Source: Clostridium fessum (GTDB lineage: Bacteria > Bacillota > Clostridia > Lachnospirales > Lachnospiraceae). From it: DNA of 64,000 bases. Of the stretch, positions 28,024 to 36,014 are shown in pieces. The notes beneath the pieces were generated by a model, which saw only the letters and a program-made list of their open reading frames with translations, did not search any database and was not told where the DNA came from. Made by a program: the position numbers and the translations under genes. The first letter of the stretch is position 1. Every line of letters starts with the position of its first letter. The stretch covers positions 1 through 64,000 of the forward strand of contig NZ_PYLO01000001.1 of assembly GCF_003024715.1 (NCBI RefSeq). Direction: 5' to 3'.

Positions 28024-28067
28024 GAGCCGATAGTCTATAAGCTATATAGCTTATAAATTATCGGCTC
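28024..28067. terminator. Bidirectional terminator between orf9 and the KTR gene
   Basis: GAGCCGATA/TATCGGCTC outer stem and ATAAGCTATATAGCTTAT inner palindrome separate two convergent genes. Confidence 0.8.
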
Positions 28068-28072
28068 TGCGT

Positions 28073-28246
28073 CTAGGCGTCTGGCTCTTTGATAATTTCT
28101 ATTTTGAAGTTATTTACGCATATCAAACTTTCTTTTTTACATTTTGGACAATACAACGGAAAGTTTTTTAGCTGTGTATCTTTTCGTATTTTAATCCTTG
28201 TTTTATTGTTGCATATAGGACAAATAACCCACTCCATCATATTCAT
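28073..28246 (-). CDS. Cysteine-rich KTR-type zinc-ribbon protein
   Basis: The 57-residue product has two CxxC pairs (VICPICNNKTRIKIR and YCPKCKK) and the KTR motif after the first. It matches the Cys-rich KTR proteins common in Tn916-like elements, often next to tet genes; function unknown, likely zinc-binding. The ATG at 28246 overlaps the merR stop (ATGA) and has GAGG 6 bases upstream. Confidence 0.82.
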   Translation of the reverse strand: MNMMEWVICPICNNKTRIKIRKDTQLKNFPLYCPKCKKESLICVNNFKIEIIKEPDA

Positions 28247-29010
28247 TCTGAACCTCTGCAAAAAATTTGTATTGCTTCATTAAAAAAAGCTGCAAGATTT
28301 CCACTACTAAATCTATTTATAAAAGTGGTAAATCTTTCATCTGTAATATAGAGAACTCCCAAATTAGATAAAATTTGTTTATTACATTCATAAAAGTGTT
28401 CAGAAATATATTGTTGCCATTCATGTACTATTGCTTGTACTTCTGAACTTTCCGCAGGACTATTTTCATACATAGCTAGTTTTTCAAAAATATTGCGAGC
28501 CATTGAATAAAAAGATTCTATTTCTTTCTCTTGTATTTGCTTTGAATGGGAAGAAAACATAGTCTTGTATTCTCTGAAACTTTCAGTATTTCCCCATTGT
28601 TCTAATACTTCTTCTTGAAATTGCGATTGTAACTCAAGTATTTTTGCATTTGAAAATGCAGAAAATTTAATTTCTTTATTTCCGTTGATTGTGTCTTTTA
28701 CAAGTGAAATCAAAGCTTCTATTCGTTCTTTCTGAGCTTCCAAAATCAGTACATGACGCTCTAATGCTTCTGAACGAACATAATGAGGTGAATCCAGCAG
28801 TTCCTTAATTTCTTTTAGGGCGAATCCAACTTCTCTAAAAAACAAAATTTCCTGAAGCCTAGTTAAATCGTCGTCTGTATACTGACGGTATTTTGCTTCG
28901 GTTATAATAGATGGTTTTAATAAACCAATTTCATCATAATAATGTAGTGTTCGAGCAGTAATACCTGTTAATTTAGCAACTTCATGGACTGTTTTAGCTT
29001 TTTCATTCAT
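28243..29010 (-). CDS. MerR-family activator with TipAS-like C-terminal domain
   Basis: The 255-residue protein has an N-terminal MerR winged helix (VHEVAKLTGITARTLHYYDE, IGLLKP, YRQYTDDDLTRLQEI), a long dimer helix (about 80-120) and a C-terminal alpha-helical region of about 130 residues resembling TipA effector-binding (antibiotic-sensing) domains. GGAGG lies 9 bases before ATG 29010. It overlaps the upstream DUF2268 gene and the downstream KTR gene, so all three share one transcript. MerR proteins activate promoters with 19-bp spacers, and such a promoter precedes this operon, suggesting autoregulation. Confidence 0.9.
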   Translation of the reverse strand: MNEKAKTVHEVAKLTGITARTLHYYDEIGLLKPSIITEAKYRQYTDDDLTRLQEILFFREVGFALKEIKELLDSPHYVRSEALERHVLILEAQKERIEALISLVKDTINGNKEIKFSAFSNAKILELQSQFQEEVLEQWGNTESFREYKTMFSSHSKQIQEKEIESFYSMARNIFEKLAMYENSPAESSEVQAIVHEWQQYISEHFYECNKQILSNLGVLYITDERFTTFINRFSSGNLAAFFNEAIQIFCRGSE

Positions 29011-29914
29011 TCCAAAAATCCTCCGTAGCATTTAAAATTTCTTTTGCAGGTAATAGAGTTGCTTCGACAATGTTTTTTCCAGTCTTTTGCAAGTAGTGTT
29101 TAATCAAGTGATAGCCACACGCATATCCGGAACAATAGGGTAATCCGACCTGAGGATAGTTTTGTAATGCTGCCATTTCATCACCATAAAGGTATGCATT
29201 CAGATTTTCTAATCCTTGAACATTTAAACCGTCCCGAATAATAGGCTTAATATATTCATTTAAGGTTTCTATATCAGTTTTTGTTACCCAAGGACCTGCT
29301 TTATCTTCACCATACAGAAATGTTGCAAAGTTTTCTGCCAATCCCTCATTGACTATCATTTCACCAAGAGTGATGTCATTCTTCCATTTAATAAATTGAA
29401 ATCGTACGTTGTGATTAGTTTCATGTGCTAATGCTACATGAAGATGTGATAAAGTGTATTCATTAGGTAGTAACCAAGAAAAAATATATCCTGGAATACC
29501 ACCATCACCACAGTAACCATCATTTAAAATAATGTAAGGATTTTTAGCATTTGCAAGTAAAATTGTAAACGCATATTCTTTAATGGGTAGATTAACACCG
29601 TGTTCAACAAAGCAATTCAACGACTGCTGAATGGATAACTCACATTTTTCCCAGAGTGTATTATCAGAAATTAGCTTAATATTATTTTGTTGCTTTTGGT
29701 CAACAGCGGTTGGGGCGATATGTCCAAGCATTTCGCTTGCCATAATTACATCATATCCATTAGGCGTTAGAGCTTTCATAGGAACACTATAACAAGCCCA
29801 CTTTTTTTCAAAAGGCTTCATAAGTTCATATCTATAAATGTCATTTTTTTTGTCTAACGGTGCATTCATAATTTTTGAATAAACTTTGTCAGAACGGATA
29901 GCGGATATTTTCAT
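29003..29914 (-). CDS. DUF2268-like putative zinc metalloprotease
   Basis: The 303-residue protein carries a zincin signature HETNH (His164, Glu165, His168) in VALAHETNHNVRFQ and a downstream glutamate in NEGLAENFATFLYGED (about 185-200), a pattern of the DUF2268 predicted Zn-protease family. It has no signal peptide, so it is probably cytoplasmic. ATG at 29914 is chosen because AGGAGG lies 9 bases upstream. It is the first gene of the operon with merR and the KTR gene. The substrate is unknown; co-operonic TipA-type regulators often sense peptides or drugs. Confidence 0.75.
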   Translation of the reverse strand: MKISAIRSDKVYSKIMNAPLDKKNDIYRYELMKPFEKKWACYSVPMKALTPNGYDVIMASEMLGHIAPTAVDQKQQNNIKLISDNTLWEKCELSIQQSLNCFVEHGVNLPIKEYAFTILLANAKNPYIILNDGYCGDGGIPGYIFSWLLPNEYTLSHLHVALAHETNHNVRFQFIKWKNDITLGEMIVNEGLAENFATFLYGEDKAGPWVTKTDIETLNEYIKPIIRDGLNVQGLENLNAYLYGDEMAALQNYPQVGLPYCSGYACGYHLIKHYLQKTGKNIVEATLLPAKEILNATEDFWNE

Positions 29915-29939
29915 AATTCTAGTTCCTCCTTTTGGTTTT

Positions 29940-29970
29940 ATCATATACTATGACGTAACGTTAAAGTCAA
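29940..29970 (-). promoter_or_regulatory. MerR-type promoter (19-bp spacer) of the DUF2268 operon
   Basis: On the minus strand, TTGACT and TATGAT are separated by 19 bases. The dyad TGAC...AACGTT...GTCA overlaps the -35 and spacer. This is the classic architecture that MerR activators untwist. Confidence 0.75.
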
Positions 29971-30125
29971 TAGGCAAATTAAAAATTATCACAGATGTAT
30001 GGTAAATAATTAAATGTCTTAGTAGACAAAGGAAATAGAGGTTAAACAACATAAATTAACTTGATTGTCGAAGTAGAAATTGTTGTTTGAAATATTGATG
30101 GAAAAGTAAATAAAAATTGCAATAG

Positions 30126-30168
30126 GCAGATGGTATTGTCAAATCTAAGGAAGTGGGGGAAATGTAAA
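30126..30168 (+). pseudogene. Remnant of a second orf9 3' end
   Basis: GCAGATGGTATTGTCAAAT (30126-30144) is identical to 27945-27963 near the end of orf9, and the following bases up to TAA stay similar. Nothing else of orf9 is present. It marks an edge of inserted cargo. The rest of 29971-30199 is AT-rich without features. Confidence 0.65.
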
Positions 30169-30199
30169 TCCTCCACTTTTGCTTATAATTGCAGTGATA

Positions 30200-30895
30200 T
30201 TAGAATTGATACTCTGCAATATTTTTGAAATCATTGTTCAACACATAATATACCTTATTTTTAGTAACGGAATATACAAAAGAAACTCTGGTTGCCCAAA
30301 GTCCTTCCTGACGTACTGACCTAAGTACATCAAAGGCGTTGGAAATAGAGAAGTTTTCTCCATATCCTTGCAGTAAATCCTTTGCCTTTTCATATCTGTT
30401 ATCCCCAGATAAAACATATGGATTAGTCAATTCTGGTTTTAAAATGGAGTAATTTGTTATTAAGGAATATTTTTCTTTTTCCAAACGATACCCAATCCCC
30501 GGTTCAATAATGAGAACACGCCCAGTTCTATCTGAAAACATAGCCTGCATAGTAGTGTCAGGAGCATAAGTAATTTTCTTTTTTTTCACTATTTCCAATG
30601 AATCATCAAAAGAGAGGTTGCCTTTTATAAAATTTTCTGTCAAATCAGCTATTGTATAGCATGATTCATTACCGCAAAATTGTGCATTGTCATTTCCATG
30701 TACATACAACAATGTGCCAACATTCCCATTTCTATTGATTCCGTGAAAAGAGTGATACTTATTATCGGACATTTTTATCCCTATAAAAAAACGGTCTTTT
30801 TCAGCAATTACGGTATGTTCCCATTCAGAAAGGTCAATATCAAAATTGAACCCAACAATGGTTTCTTTCCCATTATACACAAATCTTGTACACAT
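30200..30895 (-). CDS. Choloylglycine hydrolase-like linear-amide C-N hydrolase (Ntn fold)
   Basis: The 231-residue protein starts MCTRFVYNGKETIVGFNFDI, placing Cys2 as the N-terminal nucleophile typical of bile salt hydrolases, penicillin V acylases and related linear-amide hydrolases, with the conserved FN-D segment about residue 17. Later motifs include LLYVHGN near 65 and FSDRTGRVLIIEPG near 130. It is shorter than bile salt hydrolases (about 320), so a different amide substrate (for example N-acyl amino acids or acyl-homoserine lactones) is as likely. ATG 30895 has AAAGGA 9 bases upstream and puts Cys at position 2. It is divergent from tetR. Confidence 0.78.
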   Translation of the reverse strand: MCTRFVYNGKETIVGFNFDIDLSEWEHTVIAEKDRFFIGIKMSDNKYHSFHGINRNGNVGTLLYVHGNDNAQFCGNESCYTIADLTENFIKGNLSFDDSLEIVKKKKITYAPDTTMQAMFSDRTGRVLIIEPGIGYRLEKEKYSLITNYSILKPELTNPYVLSGDNRYEKAKDLLQGYGENFSISNAFDVLRSVRQEGLWATRVSFVYSVTKNKVYYVLNNDFKNIAEYQF

Positions 30896-30915
30896 ATTTG
30901 TAGTTCCTTTCATAA

Positions 30916-30981
30916 ACTAATTATAGTAGTATTAAAACTAATTATATTAGTAATATTAAATATTATAAGACAATTTGTCAA
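30916..30981 (-). promoter_or_regulatory. Promoter with two palindromic operators for the hydrolase gene
   Basis: On the minus strand, TTGACA (30976-30981) and TAATAT (30953-30958) are spaced by 17 bases. Just downstream lie ACTAATTATATTAGT (30937-30951, perfect palindrome) and ACTAATTATAGTAGT (30916-30930, two mismatches), 21 bp apart, that is on the same DNA face. They are the obvious TetR-type operator candidates. Confidence 0.7.
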
Positions 30982-31074
30982 TATAAAAGTTCTTTTTTTC
31001 TAACCTAATTATTGACTTCGCTAATTTAATTACTTAAAATGAGGTAAATGATGTGAAGAAAGAGGAAAATGAAT

Positions 31075-31635
31075 ATGCGAGTTACAAGAGCCGAAGTTAT
31101 AAAAACAGCGTCTGATATGGCTGATAGAAATGGACTTCATAATGTTTCTTTGAAAGCTATTGCTGAAAATTTAGGGATTCGTACCCCCTCCTTATATAAT
31201 CATATAGGAAGTTTGGATGAACTTCTTAGGGAGATAGCACATAGTGGTATGCGTACTATGAATGAAAAAATGATTCGTGCAGCAATCGGTAAGACAGGGG
31301 ATTCAGCGTTAAAATTAGTGGCAGTTGAATATCTTAATTATATGATTGAACATCCCGGTGTGTATGAAATAATTCAATGGGCTAGTTGGAATGGAACAGA
31401 GGAAACAGCAATCATTTTTAATGATTATCTATCTTTACTTAAAACACTTATTTGCTCATGTGGCTTTAATCCAGATAAGACCACTGAAATTTTGAGCATG
31501 GTAACAGGTATGCTTCATGGTTATACAACATTACAATTAAGATATGCCTTTTCAAATCCTGATAAAGTAAGAAAAGAATTATCCGAAGCAATTGATACAC
31601 TACTGCTGGGAGCTAATCAAAAATATAAAGATTAA
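31075..31635 (+). CDS. TetR-family repressor
   Basis: The 186-residue product has an N-terminal HTH (RAEVIKTASDMADRNGLHNV, SLKAIAENLGIRTPSLYNHI) and an alpha-helical ligand domain with WASWNGTEET and TGMLHGYTTLQLRYAFSNPD, the WHG-type C-terminus. ATG 31075 has GAGG 9 bases upstream; the ATG at 31069 is too close. It is divergent from the hydrolase gene and probably represses it via the twin palindromes in the 180-base gap. Confidence 0.88.
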   Translation: MRVTRAEVIKTASDMADRNGLHNVSLKAIAENLGIRTPSLYNHIGSLDELLREIAHSGMRTMNEKMIRAAIGKTGDSALKLVAVEYLNYMIEHPGVYEIIQWASWNGTEETAIIFNDYLSLLKTLICSCGFNPDKTTEILSMVTGMLHGYTTLQLRYAFSNPDKVRKELSEAIDTLLLGANQKYKD

Positions 31636-31662
31636 ACGAAAATTTCTTTTAAATACTTTGTA

Positions 31663-31705
31663 AGAGAAACGTGCAAATCTCCAAATGAGAAATGCACGTT
31701 TCTCT
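31663..31705. terminator. Bidirectional terminator between tetR and tcpC
   Basis: AGAGAAACGTGCA (31663-31675) pairs perfectly with TGCACGTTTCTCT (31693-31705) between convergent genes. Confidence 0.85.
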
Positions 31706-31709
31706 ATAA

Positions 31710-32618
31710 CTATTTCACAATTTTCCAGTTTTCCCCGTTCTTTTCCAGCACAAGGTAAAACTGCGATACCTGTGTTGTCATGGTCTGGTTATCCAGATAT
31801 TTTACTGCAAGGGAAGCTGTCACCTGATTTCCGTTTCGGTTGTAGACAGGATTTACCAGTTCCGAGAAGATATATTCTTTCCCCACAGGGTTCAGCACGC
31901 CCTCATTCACATAATAGGTCAGCTCCTTTGCGGTTGCCGTAGGGTACAGCTTGAAAAAGGTAGTGAGAAATTCGTTGATTTCCTCCGTGGTGATGGAATC
32001 CACCGTACCGTCACTTTGTACCGCTTTTGGAGTGTAGCCGGATTTTACGGGAACGCTGGTAATGGTTGGGTTCTGGATAATCGTCAGGTTCCCAGAACTG
32101 TCCACATAGACGGTCACCTGATAGGCGGAACGGACGGTTTTACTGGATTCTCCCTCTGTGATACGCTGTTCCACCGTATAGGTTACTTGATAATGCTGCT
32201 CCTTTTCTTCTGTGATTTCCCATATCTGGAAGTCGGTGAGGGCAGACGATACGGGGATGTCCTTTCGGACAGTATCTACATTCACGGCTTGCAGTTCTCC
32301 GGTGAGATACCCTTTTAAAGCGTTTGTCCGGTTATCAATGGAAGCGGCAGACTGTTCCCATGAATAGTAGACTTCTGCGAAATTCTCCACAAAGTTTTCT
32401 ATCTTGTGAGTGTCGAGGATGGTTTCCTCAATCACTTTGGTTTCATGGACAGTATGAATGTCTATCGCCGTGAAATTCTTATAGACGGCAAACAGGAAGC
32501 TCATTGCCAGCAGCACCCACAGGGCAATCACGGTTTTTTTGTGGGTATTGACTTTGTAAACTTTCAGTTTCTTTTCTTTCTGCTTTTTCTGGTTATCCTC
32601 TTTTCTAATCTGAATCAT
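31710..32618 (-). CDS. Conjugal transfer protein, TcpC/Tn916 Orf13 family
   Basis: The 302-residue protein has a basic cytoplasmic start, one membrane helix (about 31-48, VIALWVLLAMSFLFAVY) and an extracytoplasmic pair of NTF2-like domains (about 70-300), the VirB8-like TcpC architecture. It is a structural part of the Gram-positive type IV secretion channel. It is the last gene of the transfer operon. Confidence 0.9.
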   Translation of the reverse strand: MIQIRKEDNQKKQKEKKLKVYKVNTHKKTVIALWVLLAMSFLFAVYKNFTAIDIHTVHETKVIEETILDTHKIENFVENFAEVYYSWEQSAASIDNRTNALKGYLTGELQAVNVDTVRKDIPVSSALTDFQIWEITEEKEQHYQVTYTVEQRITEGESSKTVRSAYQVTVYVDSSGNLTIIQNPTITSVPVKSGYTPKAVQSDGTVDSITTEEINEFLTTFFKLYPTATAKELTYYVNEGVLNPVGKEYIFSELVNPVYNRNGNQVTASLAVKYLDNQTMTTQVSQFYLVLEKNGENWKIVK

Positions 32619-32634
32619 ATCGGTTCATCCTTTC

Positions 32635-33639
32635 TTATTGTTTGATTCGTCCGGCTCCGGCAAGGTGCTGTTGCCAGTAGGAGCCTGTCAGGTCTGCGTA
32701 ACCAATGGGATTTCCGGCATGGTACATCCGGTTATTTCCCACATACAGCCCCACATGGGTGATGTAGGTTCCGGCGTTGTAGGTGGAGTGGAAAAAGACC
32801 AAATCCCCTGCTTTTGCTTCGGACAGGGGGATGTGCTGCGTCACATTGTACTGTTCCTGTGCTGTCCGTGGCAGGGCGATTCCTGCCTTGCCATAGCACC
32901 ACTGCACCAGTCCCGAACAGTCAAAGGAAGTGGAGGGGGAATCGCCCCCATACACATATGTCCATCCCTCATACTTTAAGGCTTCCTCCATGATAGCCTG
33001 TACCGTTTCATCATCAAACTGTGCCACGGTCAGGTATTGCGATACCAAGAGGACATAGAACATATTTCCGTAGGAATACCGCCAGCCCCCATTTTTCTCT
33101 ACCGCAACAGGGTTGGTGTAGGTGACTTTCTTTCCGCCGGATTTGTCCCTTGCGAAGCTCTCTGCCAGTTCAAAGGTGTATTTTTTTCCGTGTCCTGCCA
33201 CATAGTCTAGGAAACCGCCGCCGTAATTATAGGATTGAATCACGCTGTTTAAGTCACAGCCCTTTGTTTCTGCCGCTGCGAGCAGTTCCGAGAAATACTT
33301 GCAGCCCTGTTTGATGGATTCCTCTGTACTAAGGGAGTTCGGGGGAAGCCCCAGAGATTCCGAGGACTGCATAACGTCTTCCAGTGTGCCGCCGGATTCC
33401 ACCTGAATGATGGCGAGCAGCACATTTAAGTATTCCTCTATGCCATATTCCCTTGCATACTTTTCCAGCATAGGTTTATGGGCGAGGACTTCCTGTGATA
33501 CGCTCACGCCCCCATAGATAAGGTTTCCGCCGCTTCCTCCGTCTTCCTCATCCGAGAAGACAATCACCACCAAAAGGAGTAGGGAGAACATCATCACGAA
33601 CACGCCGGAACAGGCGAAGAAAAGGTGTCTTAACTTCAT
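32635..33639 (-). CDS. Bifunctional lytic transglycosylase/NlpC-P60 peptidase (Tn916 Orf14)
   Basis: This cell-wall hydrolase opens peptidoglycan for the transfer channel. The 334 residues include a membrane anchor (about 5-27), a lysozyme-like transglycosylase domain with the catalytic Glu in LLAIIQVESGG (about 75-85), and a C-terminal NlpC/P60 domain with Cys in SFDCSGLVQWCYG and His in THVGLYVGNNRMYHAG. ATG 33639 has AAGGGGAG upstream and overlaps the previous gene's stop by four bases. Confidence 0.93.
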   Translation of the reverse strand: MKLRHLFFACSGVFVMMFSLLLLVVIVFSDEEDGGSGGNLIYGGVSVSQEVLAHKPMLEKYAREYGIEEYLNVLLAIIQVESGGTLEDVMQSSESLGLPPNSLSTEESIKQGCKYFSELLAAAETKGCDLNSVIQSYNYGGGFLDYVAGHGKKYTFELAESFARDKSGGKKVTYTNPVAVEKNGGWRYSYGNMFYVLLVSQYLTVAQFDDETVQAIMEEALKYEGWTYVYGGDSPSTSFDCSGLVQWCYGKAGIALPRTAQEQYNVTQHIPLSEAKAGDLVFFHSTYNAGTYITHVGLYVGNNRMYHAGNPIGYADLTGSYWQQHLAGAGRIKQ

Positions 33640-36014
33640 GGTTTCTCCCCTTTCTTCTGTTTGGAAGCCGTTTTTTCCGTTTTTGTCCACTCCTTTCTGG
33701 CGGTGGTACGCCGGATGGTAAAGTTCGATTCTTTTACCACAGGGGCAGCCCGTTTTCTTTCCGGTATCACAGGAGCCGTATCATTCTGGACAGGTCTTGC
33801 CGGACGGGGAGCAGCAGGTGTAGTAGTTGTCTTTTGTCTTTCCTCTGGTTTGTCTGGGGGAGCCGGAGGGGCTATCTGGCGTTCTGTCCTTACAGGCGGT
33901 GTCTGTTCATGGTGGATGGAAGCCGCTTTTACCACCGGAACCGAAGCCCGTTCTGCCACAGTTCCCCCATAAGGAACCTGTCCCCGTTCCCTGATGGATG
34001 GGGAAACAGGCTGCATGGCTGGTTTTCCTGCATGAATGGTATCTGCATGGTTTCGGAAATCTTCCGGCTGCTTTGCAGTAACAGGGCGTTCATGGACGGG
34101 AGCCGCCCCTTTGGGGGCTTCGGAAGCTGTCTTTTGCGGCTGTTTTTCCTGTTCCAGTTCCGCCCTGCGTTCTGCAATGGTCTGTCTGCGGCTTTCTGCC
34201 TGTGCGTTCCGCTGTTCGGCTCTGGCAGTTCGGGTCTGGGTCACGCTGGAAGTAAAATCCCGTACTCCCTCTGATACCTGTGTTTTCCCGTGATAAAGGG
34301 CGTACTTTGCATTGACAGGCAAATCCTTTGCCTGCTCCCGAAGCTGTCCGGCAGTATCAACTATCTTATCTTTGGTATCTGCCACCGTACCCACCGCAGA
34401 GCCAGCCTGTTTCCATGCGGATTCCTTTTCCGGTGCTGCCTGTCCATCTGGTCTGCTGTGGTCTGCCTGCGTCCGTTTGGAAGAACCAGATGTTGAAGTA
34501 GTTCTCTGGTCTGAGCCAGCCTGTTTTCCTGCATGGTAGGCAGCCGTTCCAGCCCCAAGAGCTGCCACAGAACGTCCCAACTTATGCTGTAAACGGTGCA
34601 TATGGGCGTGCATGAGCATACGGGGTCTTCGCATGATACGGTTCCCCATGCTTTGGGAATCCCCACTCTGTAAGGAGAACATCCCCATCAAATCCCCCAG
34701 CTTGAAATAAATTCCGGCAAAGGTCACTATCTGTAAGAACGCCGTCAGGAAGAACGGATATTCCCCAGACAGGTTGTAGAGCATGGTGGAAATACTGAAC
34801 GCTACCGTGATAATCAGGGTGATTCCGGCTCTGGTAAGGATGGTGTTGAACAGTTTTGTAATGGCACGTTTTGACATCCCCTCAAAAGAGGGAACCATGC
34901 TAAGGAGAAAGCTCACAGGCAGGAACATGGCGTAGATGATAAAAAGCACCTGTGAGAAAATCATTATCCCTGTGAGCAGGAATACAAAAATGGAGATACC
35001 CATGTTGAACATGAACAGGAAGAAGACGGTTCCCAAGCGGTTGATGGTCTTTGTGATGGTAAGGTTGGTATTTTCCCTGTCTTCGATTTCCTCCACCACG
35101 ATTTCTTCCCTGTCCTGCCCGTTGTTTTCGTTTGGACTGGTTGAGAGCAGACTTTCCACACGGTCAGCCCCAATGCTTTCCACATCCGAGTTGCCGTATT
35201 GCAGCAGGAGCCACGGCTGCTTGACCTGAATGGAAAACAGGCTGTCCCGTATCAAATCCACGCTGTCTTTTCCTTGACTTTCCGAGTTCGGCAGCACAAT
35301 CTTTGTACCAAGGGTCAGGCTGGCATTGCTGATGTCTGCGGAAAATTCATTGATTTTCCCGATATAATCAGGGGCATAGGCGATAAAGGCAGCGGACAGC
35401 ACGAACACCACCACGAAATTGACAACGGCATGGATGGCTTTTGTGGTTTCCCGTTTGATAAGCCCTGTGTAGGCAACGTAAAGCCCCACCACCAGAATGA
35501 GAATCAGCAGGAACCCGATATAAAATCCCTCCGAGGACAAGCCGCCTGTGGTAACGCCTGCAAGGGTCTGCATATTTTTCCCAATGGAATCCGCTGTAGA
35601 GGAAATGAAGTCCAGCGAGTAGGCTTCCTGAATCAGATACCCCGTAGCGTTGGAAAGGTACAGGCTGATTGTCCAGATAAAATTTGTGATGGCATACAGC
35701 CCGTACATCACCTGTTTTCCGATACCGTCCAGCCAGTTCCACGGGAGCCAGTCCCATCCGCTGTCCACATAAAAATCAAGCTGGTAGTTGTCCAGAGGAT
35801 ATTTGCTGTATTCGTTGGCAGCGTCCACCGTATCATCCACCAGTCCGGCAGCGTGGGCGGCTGTTCCGAAGACTGCAAGCAGCAGGAGGATGAGCAGGAG
35901 TGCCAGAAGCACCCTGCCAATCACTTTTCCTGCTATTTTCCAAGACAAGCCCTTTTTTGCTGAATAGGGAACAGGGAGCTGCTGCCCGTTGGAAGTTCTA
36001 TGTATCACCATCAT
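33636..36014 (-). CDS. VirB6-like membrane protein (Tn916 Orf15, CD3337/EF1877 family)
   Basis: The 792-residue protein has an N-terminal membrane helix, a group of seven or so membrane segments (about 100-460) and a long hydrophilic cytoplasmic tail (about 500-790) rich in Pro, Ala, Lys and Glu. It is the polytopic channel component of the conjugation machine. It overlaps orf16 upstream and orf14 downstream by four bases each. Confidence 0.9.
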   Translation of the reverse strand: MMVIHRTSNGQQLPVPYSAKKGLSWKIAGKVIGRVLLALLLILLLLAVFGTAAHAAGLVDDTVDAANEYSKYPLDNYQLDFYVDSGWDWLPWNWLDGIGKQVMYGLYAITNFIWTISLYLSNATGYLIQEAYSLDFISSTADSIGKNMQTLAGVTTGGLSSEGFYIGFLLILILVVGLYVAYTGLIKRETTKAIHAVVNFVVVFVLSAAFIAYAPDYIGKINEFSADISNASLTLGTKIVLPNSESQGKDSVDLIRDSLFSIQVKQPWLLLQYGNSDVESIGADRVESLLSTSPNENNGQDREEIVVEEIEDRENTNLTITKTINRLGTVFFLFMFNMGISIFVFLLTGIMIFSQVLFIIYAMFLPVSFLLSMVPSFEGMSKRAITKLFNTILTRAGITLIITVAFSISTMLYNLSGEYPFFLTAFLQIVTFAGIYFKLGDLMGMFSLQSGDSQSMGNRIMRRPRMLMHAHMHRLQHKLGRSVAALGAGTAAYHAGKQAGSDQRTTSTSGSSKRTQADHSRPDGQAAPEKESAWKQAGSAVGTVADTKDKIVDTAGQLREQAKDLPVNAKYALYHGKTQVSEGVRDFTSSVTQTRTARAEQRNAQAESRRQTIAERRAELEQEKQPQKTASEAPKGAAPVHERPVTAKQPEDFRNHADTIHAGKPAMQPVSPSIRERGQVPYGGTVAERASVPVVKAASIHHEQTPPVRTERQIAPPAPPDKPEERQKTTTTPAAPRPARPVQNDTAPVIPERKRAAPVVKESNFTIRRTTARKEWTKTEKTASKQKKGEKP

